Assembly (NCBI RefSeq): GCF_902859705.1
Contig: NZ_CADIJO010000027.1
Span: forward strand, 1 to 64,000
Reading direction: 5' to 3'
Length of the DNA stretch: 64,000 bases
DNA from: Achromobacter deleyi
Lineage (GTDB): Bacteria; Pseudomonadota; Gammaproteobacteria; Burkholderiales; Burkholderiaceae_B
The notes beneath the pieces are model-generated. The model worked only from the letters and a program-made list of their open reading frames with translations, had not been told where the DNA came from and searched no databases. This document shows positions 38,886-47,489 of this stretch, piece by piece; position 1 is the first letter of the stretch; each line of letters opens with the position of its first letter. The position numbers and the translations under genes were made by a program.

Positions 38886-38941
38886 GCGCGCGGTTGCAAC
38901 GGAACCGCGCGCCTGTGTCAGAAAGTATCAATTCTGACACA
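38886..38941. promoter_or_regulatory. Two adjacent palindromes upstream of the HD-GYP gene
   Basis: First, GCGCGCGGTT (38886-38895) with AACCGCGCGC (38903-38912), a 10-bp stem with 7-base loop. Second, immediately next, TGTGTCAGAA (38914-38923) with TTCTGACACA (38932-38941), a perfect 10-bp dyad with 8-base centre, A/T-rich and operator-like. They lie between the DJ-1-family stop and the HD-GYP start. The first may terminate the upstream gene or limit translation; the second looks like a protein-binding site. Confidence 0.5.
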
Positions 38942-39037
38942 AGCGCGCGGCCTGCGCGGCGCATCGGGCCGTACAACGATGCAGACATCGGCATGGCGTC
39001 GGCAGGCATCCCGCCAGCCTGCCAACGCGCCCGCGCA

Positions 39038-39718
39038 TCACGCCTTCAGGCGGTCCAGCAGCGCCTGCGCCACGCCCACCGACGAGGCGGGATTCTGCCC
39101 GGTGATCAAGAGCCCGTCGGACACGACATACGGCTGCCAGTCCGGCCCTTTGGTGTACAGCCCGCCCAGCGCGGCCAGTTCGTCTTCCACCAGGAAAGGC
39201 ACCACGTCGGTCAGTTGCACCGCCGCTTCTTCCGCGTTGGAAAAGCCCGTCACCTGGCGGCCTTGGACTAGCGGCTTGCCGTCGGCGGTCTTGGCGTGGC
39301 GCAGCACGCCGGGCGCATGGCACACCGCGGCCACGGGCTTGCCGGCGGCCAGCATGGTCTCGATCAGCGAGACCGACTTGGGGTCTTCGGCCAGGTCCCA
39401 CAGCGGCCCATGGCCGCCGGGATAGAACACCGCGTCGTAGTCGGCCGCCTGCACCTCGGCCAGGCGGCGCGTGGCGGCCAGGCGCTGCTGCGCGGCGGGG
39501 TCCTGGCGAAAGCGGCGGGTGTCGTCGGTCTGGGCGTCGGGGTCGTCGCTCTTGGGGTCCAGCGGTGGCTGGCCGCCCTGCGGCGAGGCCAGCGTCAGCG
39601 TCGCGCCCGCATCCAGGAAGGCGTAGTACGGCGCGGCAAACTCTTCCAGCCAGAAGCCGGTCTTGCGGCCCGTGTTGCCCAGCGTGTCGTGGGAAGTCAG
39701 CACGATCAGGATATTCAT
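39038..39718 (-). CDS. DJ-1/PfpI superfamily protein (Hsp31-like, type 1 glutamine amidotransferase fold)
   Basis: 226 aa. The nucleophile elbow is PVAAVCHAPGVLR with the reactive Cys near residue 131. Other class motifs: NTGRKTGFWLEEFAAPYYAF, ADYDAVFYPGGHGPLWDL and LVEDELAALGGLYTKG. This arrangement matches Hsp31/HchA-like glyoxalase III or deglycase relatives. It is 9 bases downstream of the oxidoreductase gene on the same strand, suggesting a joint role in detoxifying reactive carbonyls. Confidence 0.87.
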   Translation of the reverse strand: MNILIVLTSHDTLGNTGRKTGFWLEEFAAPYYAFLDAGATLTLASPQGGQPPLDPKSDDPDAQTDDTRRFRQDPAAQQRLAATRRLAEVQAADYDAVFYPGGHGPLWDLAEDPKSVSLIETMLAAGKPVAAVCHAPGVLRHAKTADGKPLVQGRQVTGFSNAEEAAVQLTDVVPFLVEDELAALGGLYTKGPDWQPYVVSDGLLITGQNPASSVGVAQALLDRLKA

Positions 39719-39727
39719 GTTGCGCTC

Positions 39728-40765
39728 CTATGCATCGGGGCCGACGCGCACGATGCGCTTGCCCGCGTTTTCGCCCTTGAGCAGGCCCATCAGGCCGCGC
39801 GGCGCATTTTCCAGGCCGTCGACCACGTCTTCCCGGTACTGGATGCGGCCTTCTTTCAGCAGGCCCTGCATGGCCTCGCGGAATTCGCCGTAGCGGTGCG
39901 CGTATTCATTGAAGATGATGAAGCCCTGCATCTTGATGCGCTTGGTGAGGATGGTGCGCATCAGCAGCGGCAGGCGGTCCGGGCCGTCGGGCAGGCTCGT
40001 CGCGTTGTAGGCCGAGATCAAGCCGCACACCGGCACACGGGCGCGCGGATTGAGCAGCGGCAGCACGGCGTCGAACACGGCGCCGCCGACGTTTTCGAAA
40101 TACACGTCGATGCCTTGCGGCACGGCGCGCGCCAGCTGTTCGGCCATGTCGGGGGCCTTGTGGTCGATGCAGGCGTCAAAGCCCAGCGTGTCGACGACAT
40201 AGCGGCACTTGTCGGCGCCGCCGGCAATGCCCACGGCGCGGCAGCCGTGGATCTTGGCCAGTTGGCCCACCACCGCGCCGACCGCGCCGCTGGCCGCCGC
40301 CACCACCACGGTTTCGCCGGCCTTGGGCTGGCCGATATCCAAGAGGCCCATGTAGCCAGTAAAGCCCGGCATGCCCAGCACGCCCAGCGAATAGGATGGC
40401 CGGTCGGGCGACTGGCCCAGCTTGAGCAGGCCGGCGCCGTCGGACACGGCATAGTCCTGCCAGCCTGATTGGCCCAGCACCCACTCGCCTACCGGATAGT
40501 CGGGGTGGTTGGACGCCACCACCCGCGATACCGTGCCGCCCACCATGGGCTGGCCGACTTTCACGGGTTCGGCGTAGGACGGCGCATCGCTCATGCGGCC
40601 GCGCATATAGGGGTCGAGCGACAGGTAGACCGTGCGCAGCAGCAGCTGGCCGGGACCGGGTTGAGGCACCGCGTCGGTTTCCAGGCGGAAATCGCTGTCG
40701 GCAGGCTCGCCCTGCGGGCGGGCGGCCAGGACGACGCGGCGGTTGAGGGAGGACGATTGCGGCAT
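39728..40765 (-). CDS. NADP-dependent MDR oxidoreductase (leukotriene B4 12-hydroxydehydrogenase / CurA type)
   Basis: 345-aa zinc-independent medium-chain reductase of alkenals or enones. The N-terminal part has RTVYLSLDPYMRGRMSDAPS, typical of this branch. The NADP-binding fold carries VVVAAASGAVGAVVGQLAKI and the later segment VYFENVGGAVFDAVLPLL. The C-terminal FIIFNEYAHRYGEFREAM also fits. AAGGAG precedes the ATG at 40765. It is transcribed away from tetR, with an 18-bp palindrome between them, so TetR may regulate both sides. Confidence 0.9.
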   Translation of the reverse strand: MPQSSSLNRRVVLAARPQGEPADSDFRLETDAVPQPGPGQLLLRTVYLSLDPYMRGRMSDAPSYAEPVKVGQPMVGGTVSRVVASNHPDYPVGEWVLGQSGWQDYAVSDGAGLLKLGQSPDRPSYSLGVLGMPGFTGYMGLLDIGQPKAGETVVVAAASGAVGAVVGQLAKIHGCRAVGIAGGADKCRYVVDTLGFDACIDHKAPDMAEQLARAVPQGIDVYFENVGGAVFDAVLPLLNPRARVPVCGLISAYNATSLPDGPDRLPLLMRTILTKRIKMQGFIIFNEYAHRYGEFREAMQGLLKEGRIQYREDVVDGLENAPRGLMGLLKGENAGKRIVRVGPDA

Positions 40766-40908
40766 GGCGTGCAGGCTCCTTCTGTTCCGGATCATGGCCT
40801 GCCCTGGGAAACGCGGCAAAACGAACCGCGCTGGCAAGCCTTCAGGGCATTACACCATCGTTGCCGGCCGGCCTGTCCGCCAACCCTGCCGCACTCCCCC
40901 CTTTTAAT

Positions 40909-40926
40909 TAATTAAATATTTAATTA
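40909..40926. promoter_or_regulatory. Perfect 18-bp A/T palindrome, TetR operator candidate
   Basis: TAATTAAATATTTAATTA reads the same on both strands and lies 11 bases before the tetR start in an otherwise GC-rich region. An additional TTAATTAATTAA overlaps its left side. TetR proteins typically autoregulate from such palindromes. Confidence 0.75.
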
Positions 40927-40937
40927 GAATCTGCCGC

Positions 40938-41762
40938 ATGCCGACTTCGCCTGCCCCCGCCCGCCGTCCGGGCCGCCCGCCCCGCCCCGACAACGCCGCC
41001 GTCCGCGACCAGCTGCTGGACACTGCCACCGACCTGTTCGCTGCCCAGGGGGTGGCCGCTACCCGCATCGCCCACATCGCCGAGCGCGCCGGGGTCACCT
41101 CGGCCATGCTGCATTACTACTTCAAGAGCCGCGACCAATTGCTCGATGCCGTGGTGCTGGAACGCGTGGTGCCGGTCATCAGCTTCGTCTGGAGCCCGGT
41201 GCCGCAAACCGCCCGCCGCGTGGTCGGCCCGGCCGATACCGCGCGCGCCGTCATCACCGAAATCGTCTCGCGCCTGGTGCGCTGCGCCGCCGACCGGCCG
41301 TGGCTGCCGGCGTTGTGGATGCACGAGGTGGTCAACGAAGGCGGCCAGCTGCGCGAACGCGTGCTGCGCCACCTGCCGTCGCAGCGCCTGCAGGTGTTTG
41401 CCGGCATGATCGCCGACAGCCAGCGCGCTGGCGCCATCACGCCGGGGGTCGAGCCGCGGCTTGTGTTCCTGTCGATCCTGGGGCTGACCTTGCTGCCGCT
41501 GGCCACATCCAGCCTGTGGCGCCGCATCTGGCAGGACGACCCGACCGCCCAGGCGATCGGCCACGAGGCCATCGCGGCCCACGCGGTGGCCATGCTGACG
41601 GGCGGGCTGTTCACGCCCATCACGCCGCTCACCGCCAACATGGCCCACGCCGACACCACAGCCGACGCCAGGCATTTCGCCCCCGCCGATTCCGCCGACC
41701 TGGCGCCGCCCGACGCCATGGCCGACACCCTGCTTCCCCCCACGCCCGCCCCAGGACGCTGA
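40938..41762 (+). CDS. TetR family regulator of the efflux operon
   Basis: 274 aa. N-terminal helix-turn-helix: LDTATDLFAAQGVAATRIAH, then IAERAGVTSAMLHYYFKSRD. The ligand domain is all-helical; the last 45 residues (ANMAHADTTADARHF to PPTPAPGR) are Ala/Asp/Pro-rich and make it longer than usual. It leads the HlyD-ABC-permease-NodT operon, with only two bases to the next start. Confidence 0.9.
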   Translation: MPTSPAPARRPGRPPRPDNAAVRDQLLDTATDLFAAQGVAATRIAHIAERAGVTSAMLHYYFKSRDQLLDAVVLERVVPVISFVWSPVPQTARRVVGPADTARAVITEIVSRLVRCAADRPWLPALWMHEVVNEGGQLRERVLRHLPSQRLQVFAGMIADSQRAGAITPGVEPRLVFLSILGLTLLPLATSSLWRRIWQDDPTAQAIGHEAIAAHAVAMLTGGLFTPITPLTANMAHADTTADARHFAPADSADLAPPDAMADTLLPPTPAPGR

Positions 41763-41764
41763 TC

Positions 41765-42736
41765 ATGCGCACCGACCCTGCCTTGCGCCTCGCGCGCCCC
41801 ACCGCCGCCGCCCTTTGCCTGTTGCTGCTGGCCGCCTGCGGCAAGGGCAATGACGCGGTCTACCAGGGCTATGTCGAAGGCGAATACCTGTACATCGCCT
41901 CGTCCGAGGCCGGCCGGCTGGACAGCCTGGCAGTGCAACGCGGCCAACAGGTGGCCGCCGCCGCGCCGCTGTTCGCGCTGGAAGCCACCCGCGAAACCGC
42001 CGCCCGCGACCAGGCTGGCGCGCAGTTGGCCGCCGCCGATGCGCAGCTGGAAGACATCGCCACCGGCAAGCGCCCGGCCGAAGTCGACGTCAACCGCGCC
42101 CAGCTGGCCCAGGCCGAAGCCGCCAGCCGGCGATCGGCCGCGCAACTGGCGCGCGACACCGCCCAGTTCCGCATCGGCGGCGTGGCCCGCGCGCAGTTGG
42201 ACGACAGCCGTGAACAGGCGCAGTCGGACGCGGCGCGCGTGCGCGAACTGCGCGCCCAGCTGGACGTGGCCAACCTGCCCGGCCGCCAGGATCAACGCCG
42301 GGCGCAGGCCGCCCAGGTCGAGGCTGCCCGCGCCGCGCTGGCCCAGGCCGACTGGACGCTCGCCCAGAAGCGCCAGGCCGCCCCCACCGCCGCACTGGTG
42401 TTCGACACGCTGTACCGCGTGGGGGAATGGGTGCCGGCCGGCAGCCCGGTCGTCAGCCTGTTGCCGCCGGGCAATATCAAGGTGCGTTTCTTCGTGCCCG
42501 AGGCCGTGGCCGGCGCGCTGAAACCCGGCCAGGCCGCCACCGTGCGCTGCGATGGCTGCGGCGACCCGGTGCCGGTACGCATCGACTACATCTCGCCGCA
42601 GGCCGAATACACGCCGCCGGTGATCTACAGCCGCGAAACCCGCGGCAAGCTGGTCTACATGGTCGAGGCGCGCCCCGCGCCCGACGCCGCCACGCGGCTG
42701 CATCCCGGCCAGCCGGTCGAGGCGGCACTGCAATGA
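41765..42736 (+). CDS. HlyD-family membrane-fusion lipoprotein of ABC efflux pump
   Basis: 323 aa. Lipobox LLLLAACGKG (lipidated Cys near residue 25). Barrel/lipoyl part YIASSEAGRLDSLAVQRGQQ, a coiled-coil arm of about 120 residues rich in Ala/Gln/Glu, then VGEWVPAGSPVVSLLPPGNI. It links the inner-membrane ABC transporter to the outer-membrane NodT protein. The layout resembles E. coli YbhG/YhiI. ATGA overlap with the ABC gene. Confidence 0.9.
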   Translation: MRTDPALRLARPTAAALCLLLLAACGKGNDAVYQGYVEGEYLYIASSEAGRLDSLAVQRGQQVAAAAPLFALEATRETAARDQAGAQLAAADAQLEDIATGKRPAEVDVNRAQLAQAEAASRRSAAQLARDTAQFRIGGVARAQLDDSREQAQSDAARVRELRAQLDVANLPGRQDQRRAQAAQVEAARAALAQADWTLAQKRQAAPTAALVFDTLYRVGEWVPAGSPVVSLLPPGNIKVRFFVPEAVAGALKPGQAATVRCDGCGDPVPVRIDYISPQAEYTPPVIYSRETRGKLVYMVEARPAPDAATRLHPGQPVEAALQ

Positions 42737-43695
42737 ACGGCCCCACCGCATCGCCCACGGCGCCGGGCGGCTACGTCATCGACGTGCATGGCCTGAACAA
42801 GCACTTCGGCGACAAGCACGTGGTCAACGACGTGTCGCTGCAAGTGCGCGAAGGCGAGATCTTCGGCTTCCTGGGCCCCAACGGCAGCGGCAAGACCACC
42901 AGCATCCGCCTGATGTGCGGCCTGTTGACGCCGGATTCGGGCAGCGGCACCTGCCTGGGCTACGACATCATCAAGGACAGCGCGCAGATCAAGCGCCAGG
43001 TCGGCTACATGACCCAGAAGTTCTCTTACTGGGACGACCTGACCATCCGCGAGAACCTGGATTTCGTGGCCCGCATGTACGGCATGCCCCAGCGCCGCGA
43101 AACCGTCGACCGCGCGCTGCAAGACCTGGGGCTGCAAAGCCGCGCCGGGCAACTGACGGGGTCGCTGTCGGGCGGCTGGAAACAGCGGCTGGCGCTGGCC
43201 GCCTGCCTGCTGCACCAGCCGCGCCTGTTGCTGCTGGACGAACCCACCGCGGGCGTGGACCCGACCGCGCGGCGCGACTTCTGGGAACAGCTGCACGAGC
43301 TGGCCGCGCGCGGCATCTCGGTGCTGGTCAGCACCCACTACATGGACGAAGCCGAACGCTGCCACAAGCTGGCCTACATTTCCTACGGCAAGCTGCTGAC
43401 CCAGGGCACGGCCGACGAGGTCATTGCCGAGCAGCACCTGACCACCTGGGCCATCCACGGCCACAACCTGGTGCCGCTGGCGCAGCAGTTGCGCGGTGCG
43501 CCGGGCGTGGACCAGACGGTGGCCTTCGGGTCGGCGCTGCACATCAGCGGGCGCGACGCGGCGCAGCTCGAACGCACGCTGAACGACGCCGTGGCCGGCC
43601 AGGACCTGCGGCTGGAACGCATCGACACCAGCCTGGAAGACGTCTTCATCTACCTGATGAATCGTTCTTCCGACAACTTCGCGAGCCCGGCATGA
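42733..43695 (+). CDS. ABC transporter ATPase (ABC-2 exporter, YbhF/YhiH-like)
   Basis: 320-aa single-domain ATPase. Walker A GFLGPNGSGKTTSIRLM, signature SLSGGWKQRLALAA, Walker B LLLLDEPTAGVDPTARRD, H-loop VLVSTHYMDEAERC. All catalytic residues are present. A C-terminal extension of about 85 residues follows. It energises export of an unknown, probably toxic, compound. Confidence 0.92.
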   Translation: MNGPTASPTAPGGYVIDVHGLNKHFGDKHVVNDVSLQVREGEIFGFLGPNGSGKTTSIRLMCGLLTPDSGSGTCLGYDIIKDSAQIKRQVGYMTQKFSYWDDLTIRENLDFVARMYGMPQRRETVDRALQDLGLQSRAGQLTGSLSGGWKQRLALAACLLHQPRLLLLDEPTAGVDPTARRDFWEQLHELAARGISVLVSTHYMDEAERCHKLAYISYGKLLTQGTADEVIAEQHLTTWAIHGHNLVPLAQQLRGAPGVDQTVAFGSALHISGRDAAQLERTLNDAVAGQDLRLERIDTSLEDVFIYLMNRSSDNFASPA

Positions 43696-44837
43696 GACGT
43701 CACCTGGAGGGTTTCTCGTGGTCGCGCTGGTGGAGCATGGTGCTCAAGGAATTCCTGCAATTGCGGCGCGACCGCATCACCTTCGGCATGATCGTGGGCA
43801 TTCCCATCATGCAGCTGGCGCTGTTCGGCTACGCCATCAACACCAACCCCAAGCAGTTGCCCACCGCCGTCATCGTGGCGGACCACAGCCCGTTCACCCG
43901 CAGTTTCGTGGCGGCGATGAAGTCGTCGGACTACTTCAACATCGTGGAAGAACTGGCCGACGAAGAAGCCGGCCGCGCAGCGCTGGCGCAAGGCCGCGTG
44001 CTGTTCGTGGTGACCATTCCGCCCGACTTCACCCGCAAGCTCTTGCGCGGCGAGCGCCCGGCGCTGCTGATCGAGGCCGACGCCACCGACCCCATGGCGA
44101 CCGGCCTGGCGATCGGCTCGGCCAACCAGCTGGCGCAGGCCGTGGCGCAAAAGGACCTGACCGGTCCGCTGGCGCACCTGGCGGGCGGCCAGCCGCCGTT
44201 CGACGTGCGGGTGCACCAGCTCTACAACGAAGAGCAGATCTCGCAATACAACACCGTGCCCGGCCTGATGGGCGTGATCCTGACCATGACATTGGTGATG
44301 ATGACCGGCTTGGCCATGACACGCGAGCGGGAACGCGGCACCATGGAAAACCTGCTGGCCATGCCGGTGCGGCCGCTGGAAGTCATGACCGGCAAGATCG
44401 TGCCGTACATCGCCATCGGCCTGATCCAGGCCACCATCATCCTGCTGGCCGCGTATTTCGTCTTCCATGTGCCGTTCCTGGGCAGCCTGTTGACGGTGTA
44501 CCTGGGCGCGCTGATCTTCGTGGCCGCCAACCTGACCGTGGGCATCACGCTGTCGTCGCTGGCGCAGAACCAGTTGCAGGCCATGCAGCTGACGATGTTC
44601 TATTTCCTGCCCAACATGCTGCTGTCCGGCTTCATGTTCCCGTTCCTGGGCATGCCCAAATGGGCGCAGTACCTGGGCAACCTGCTGCCGCTGACCCACT
44701 TCAACCGGCTGATCCGCGGCATCCTGCTCAAGGGCAACGGCTGGTGGGACCTTTGGCCCACCATCTGGCCCATGCTGCTGTTCACCGTCATCGTCATGAC
44801 CGCCGCCGTGAAGTTCTACCGCCGCACCCTGGATTGA
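43692..44837 (+). CDS. ABC-2 type efflux permease (YhhJ-like)
   Basis: 381 aa. One N-terminal helix (about 28-48: FGMIVGIPIMQLALFGYAIN), a large periplasmic domain to about 190, then five helices. The family segment MTRERERGTMENLLAMPVRP precedes the second half. The operon has a single permease gene, so it probably acts as a homodimer, unlike ybhFSR, which has two. Start overlaps the ATPase stop by ATGA. Confidence 0.92.
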   Translation: MRRHLEGFSWSRWWSMVLKEFLQLRRDRITFGMIVGIPIMQLALFGYAINTNPKQLPTAVIVADHSPFTRSFVAAMKSSDYFNIVEELADEEAGRAALAQGRVLFVVTIPPDFTRKLLRGERPALLIEADATDPMATGLAIGSANQLAQAVAQKDLTGPLAHLAGGQPPFDVRVHQLYNEEQISQYNTVPGLMGVILTMTLVMMTGLAMTRERERGTMENLLAMPVRPLEVMTGKIVPYIAIGLIQATIILLAAYFVFHVPFLGSLLTVYLGALIFVAANLTVGITLSSLAQNQLQAMQLTMFYFLPNMLLSGFMFPFLGMPKWAQYLGNLLPLTHFNRLIRGILLKGNGWWDLWPTIWPMLLFTVIVMTAAVKFYRRTLD

Positions 44838-44845
44838 AGGCCGCC

Positions 44846-46330
44846 ATGTCCTGCCCCCGCCCTCGCCTGCCCCTCGCCCGCCGCGCCGCGGCGCTGGCCG
44901 CCTGCGCCCTGCTGCCCGGCTGCGCCGTCGGCCCCGATTTCAGCCGCCCCGCCGCGCCTGCCGTGTCAGCCTACGCCGCGCCGCAAGACGCCGACACTGG
45001 CGCGCAGCCGCGCATCACCGCCGCCGACATTCCCGCGCAGTGGTGGCAGCTGTTTCAATCGCCCGCGCTGGACGCGCTGGTGCGCCAGGCGCTGGACGCC
45101 AGCCCCACGCTGGACCAGGCCCGCGCCCGCCTGCGCCAGGCCGGCGAAGACCTGAGCGCCGAGACCGGCGGCCGCCTGCTGCCCGCCGTGGATGCCAACC
45201 TGTCCGCCACCCGCCAGAAGGTCGACCCGTCGGCCTATGGCGTGCCCGTGACCGAACAGCCGGCCCCGTTCACGCTGTACAACGCGTCCATTGACGTGTC
45301 CTACACGCTGGACGTCTTTGGCGGCAACCGCCGCGCGCTGGAAGGCCTGGCCGCCCAGGTGGACTACCAGTCGCACGAATGGCAGGCGGCCCGCATGACG
45401 CTGGCCGCCAACGTCGTTACCACCGCCATCCGCCAGGCCGACCTGGCCGAGCGCATCGCCGTCACGCGCGAGCTGCTGGCCGCGCAGCAACGCCAGCAGG
45501 ACATCATGCGCCAGCGCCTGGCCGCGGGCGGCATCGCCGAGGCCGATCTGCGCAACCAGGAACTGCTGCTGGCCCAGACCCAGGCCACTTTGCCGCCGCT
45601 GCAATACCAGCTGGCCCAGGCCACCCACCAGTTGGCCACCTACCTGGGCCAACTGCCCGCGGATTGGCAGGCCCCGCCGCTACGCCTGGCCGACCTGACG
45701 CTGCCCGCCGAGATTCCCGCCGGCGTGCCATCGGCGCTGACTCGCCAGCGGCCCGACATCCTGGCCGCCGAGGCCTTGCTGCACCAGGCCTCGGCCGACG
45801 TCGGCGTGGCCACGGCCAACCAGTATCCCCGGTTCACCCTGACCGCCAGCTTCGGGTCGCAACGCACGCGGGCCGGCGATATCACCGATGGCGTCAACGT
45901 ATGGAACCTGGGGCTGGGCGTGGTGCAACCGCTGTTTCGTGGCGGTGAACTGCGCGCCCGCACGCGTTCGGCGCAAGCCGCCTACGACGCCGCCCAGGCC
46001 GCCTACCGCCAGACCGTGCTGGACGGGTTCCGCCAGGTCGCCGACGCGCTGCGCGCCGTGCAGACCGATGCGCACGCCTACGACGCCTACGACGCCGCCT
46101 GGCGCCGCGCGGCGGATGCCGACCGCATCGCCCAGGGCCGCTACCAGGCCGGCGGCATCAGCCACCTGAGCCTGCTCGACAGCCAGCGCCAGCTGCTGCA
46201 GACCCAACTGTCGCGCAGCGCCGCCGACGCTGCGCGCTACGCCGACACCGCCGCCTTGCTGCAAGCGCTGGGTGGTGGCTGGTGGAACGAAACGCCCCCC
46301 GCCCAGGCCGCCGCAAAATCTTCGCAATAG
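44846..46330 (+). CDS. NodT-family outer-membrane efflux lipoprotein
   Basis: 494 aa TolC-like channel. Lipobox LLPGCAVGPD near residue 26, then FSRPAAPAV and two OEP repeats; the conserved segments DVSYTLDVFGGNRRALEG and TRQRPDILAAEALLHQASAD match NodT/OprM. Last gene of the TetR-led operon. A second NodT protein lies at 61263-62684 in another efflux operon. Confidence 0.93.
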   Translation: MSCPRPRLPLARRAAALAACALLPGCAVGPDFSRPAAPAVSAYAAPQDADTGAQPRITAADIPAQWWQLFQSPALDALVRQALDASPTLDQARARLRQAGEDLSAETGGRLLPAVDANLSATRQKVDPSAYGVPVTEQPAPFTLYNASIDVSYTLDVFGGNRRALEGLAAQVDYQSHEWQAARMTLAANVVTTAIRQADLAERIAVTRELLAAQQRQQDIMRQRLAAGGIAEADLRNQELLLAQTQATLPPLQYQLAQATHQLATYLGQLPADWQAPPLRLADLTLPAEIPAGVPSALTRQRPDILAAEALLHQASADVGVATANQYPRFTLTASFGSQRTRAGDITDGVNVWNLGLGVVQPLFRGGELRARTRSAQAAYDAAQAAYRQTVLDGFRQVADALRAVQTDAHAYDAYDAAWRRAADADRIAQGRYQAGGISHLSLLDSQRQLLQTQLSRSAADAARYADTAALLQALGGGWWNETPPAQAAAKSSQ

Positions 46331-46473
46331 CCCGCAAACCCGCGCCAAATCAGGCCTTGCGAGGCCATGTCCGAGAATTCGGGTCAGAAAGTGGTGTTGA
46401 GCGACGTTTAGGAATCCGTTGTATCCGATGCATCATGCATGCGCTGAAGCTGCACAGATCTCGACAACGATTC

Positions 46474-47193
46474 ATGAATGACCTACTAGACCTCATCGTC
46501 TTCTCGCCTGATTCCCGCCAACGTACCCGCCGTAGCGACGCCCTGGCCGGCATGGGCTTCTCGCCCCGCTGCTGCGAAGATTCCAACGGCCTGTTCCGCC
46601 TGTTCCAGGCCCGCCGCACCCCGCTGCTGGTCATGGAAGCCGAACTCACCGACCTTTGCATGGCCGTCGCAGGTCTGCGCGCCATGGATACCACCGCCGG
46701 CATCGTCGCCGTCTCCACCTTCGATTCCCCCGAAAACCGCATCCTGGGCCTGCACTGCGGCGCCGACGCCTGCTTCCAACCCGACGTCGCCACCGCCGAA
46801 ATCGCCGCCGCCCTGCAAGCCCTGGTCCGCCGCGTCCCCATCACCGGCCGCCGCCCCCACGACTCCGACCCCCGCCCCACCCACTCTGCCCCCGCCGACG
46901 GCAACGGCAAATGGCAATTCCAGGACGCCGCCTGGACCCTGGTCAGCCCCCGCGGCGCCCGCCTGGCCCTGACCCAAGCCGAACGTGACTTCCTCCTCAA
47001 ACTCACCACCAGCCCCGACAAACGCCTGCCCCGCGGCGACCTCCCCCCCGGCGACCCCCAAGCCGGCCGCGAATCCGTACGCCGCACCGACGTCGTCGTA
47101 AGCCGCCTGAGAAGAAAAGCCCAGGAAACCAACATGGAACTCCCGATAAGAACCGTCTGGGGCTGGGGCTACGCCTTCACAGGCGACATCTAA
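46474..47193 (+). CDS. Atypical OmpR-type regulator with a degenerate receiver
   Basis: 239 aa. The N-terminal 115 residues have receiver topology, but the acidic pocket is lost (LIVFSPDSR), the phosphoacceptor Asp is replaced by Glu55 in LLVMEAEL, and the conserved Lys-Pro is Gln102-Pro103. The C-terminal winged-helix domain (about 150-237) has LALTQAERDFLLKLTTSPDK, VVVSRLRRKAQETNMELPIR and TVWGWGYAFTGD. It probably works without phosphorylation. A Pro/Asp-rich linker joins the domains. An ATG at 46435 would add 13 residues. No kinase gene is adjacent. Confidence 0.82.
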   Translation: MNDLLDLIVFSPDSRQRTRRSDALAGMGFSPRCCEDSNGLFRLFQARRTPLLVMEAELTDLCMAVAGLRAMDTTAGIVAVSTFDSPENRILGLHCGADACFQPDVATAEIAAALQALVRRVPITGRRPHDSDPRPTHSAPADGNGKWQFQDAAWTLVSPRGARLALTQAERDFLLKLTTSPDKRLPRGDLPPGDPQAGRESVRRTDVVVSRLRRKAQETNMELPIRTVWGWGYAFTGDI

Positions 47194-47241
47194 CCCACCC
47201 CCCCTCCAAGCGCAACAACGCCCCAACCCTCGCCACCCGCA

Positions 47242-47401
47242 GCCCTGGGGGCTGGGCCTTGTTGTGGCGAGCAACCTCGATGCGCCCGAGGGAATCTGAA
47301 GGGAGCCGAAGGCGGACGAAGATGACGAGGGGGAAGTCCGGAGCGAAGGCTCCGGACCGCAATCGTGGGCGCTCGCCACAACAAGGCCCAGCCCCCAGGG
47401 C
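47242..47401. repeat. Long inverted-repeat element, copy 1
   Basis: 160-bp element with perfect 31-bp terminal inverted repeats (47242-47272 and 47371-47401; core CTGGGCCTTGTTGTGGCGAG). An internal perfect hairpin GTCCGGAGC-GAAG-GCTCCGGAC lies at 47336-47357. The right end is followed by CGACCTACGAAGC, also present at copy 2. It sits in the promoter gap before ybaK. No open frame with gene-like character is seen; it looks like a MITE or structured intergenic repeat. Confidence 0.9.
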
Positions 47402-47489
47402 GACCTACGAAGCCCACCCCAACCGCCCAAGCCCCCACCCGGCGTATCATCCCCATAGCTCCCCAAACACCCCCAAACAGACATCAACC

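Noticed and set aside
46330-46473. Terminator GGCCT-TGCG-AGGCC after the NodT gene
   Set aside because: The stem is only 5 bp and has no U-tract, so it is too weak to call.
47259-47489. N-terminal extension of the ybaK product into the inverted repeat
   Set aside because: The frame is open through the repeat by chance. YbaK proteins start at the MDVYTRL-type position, and copy 2 shows the same open frame before an unrelated gene.
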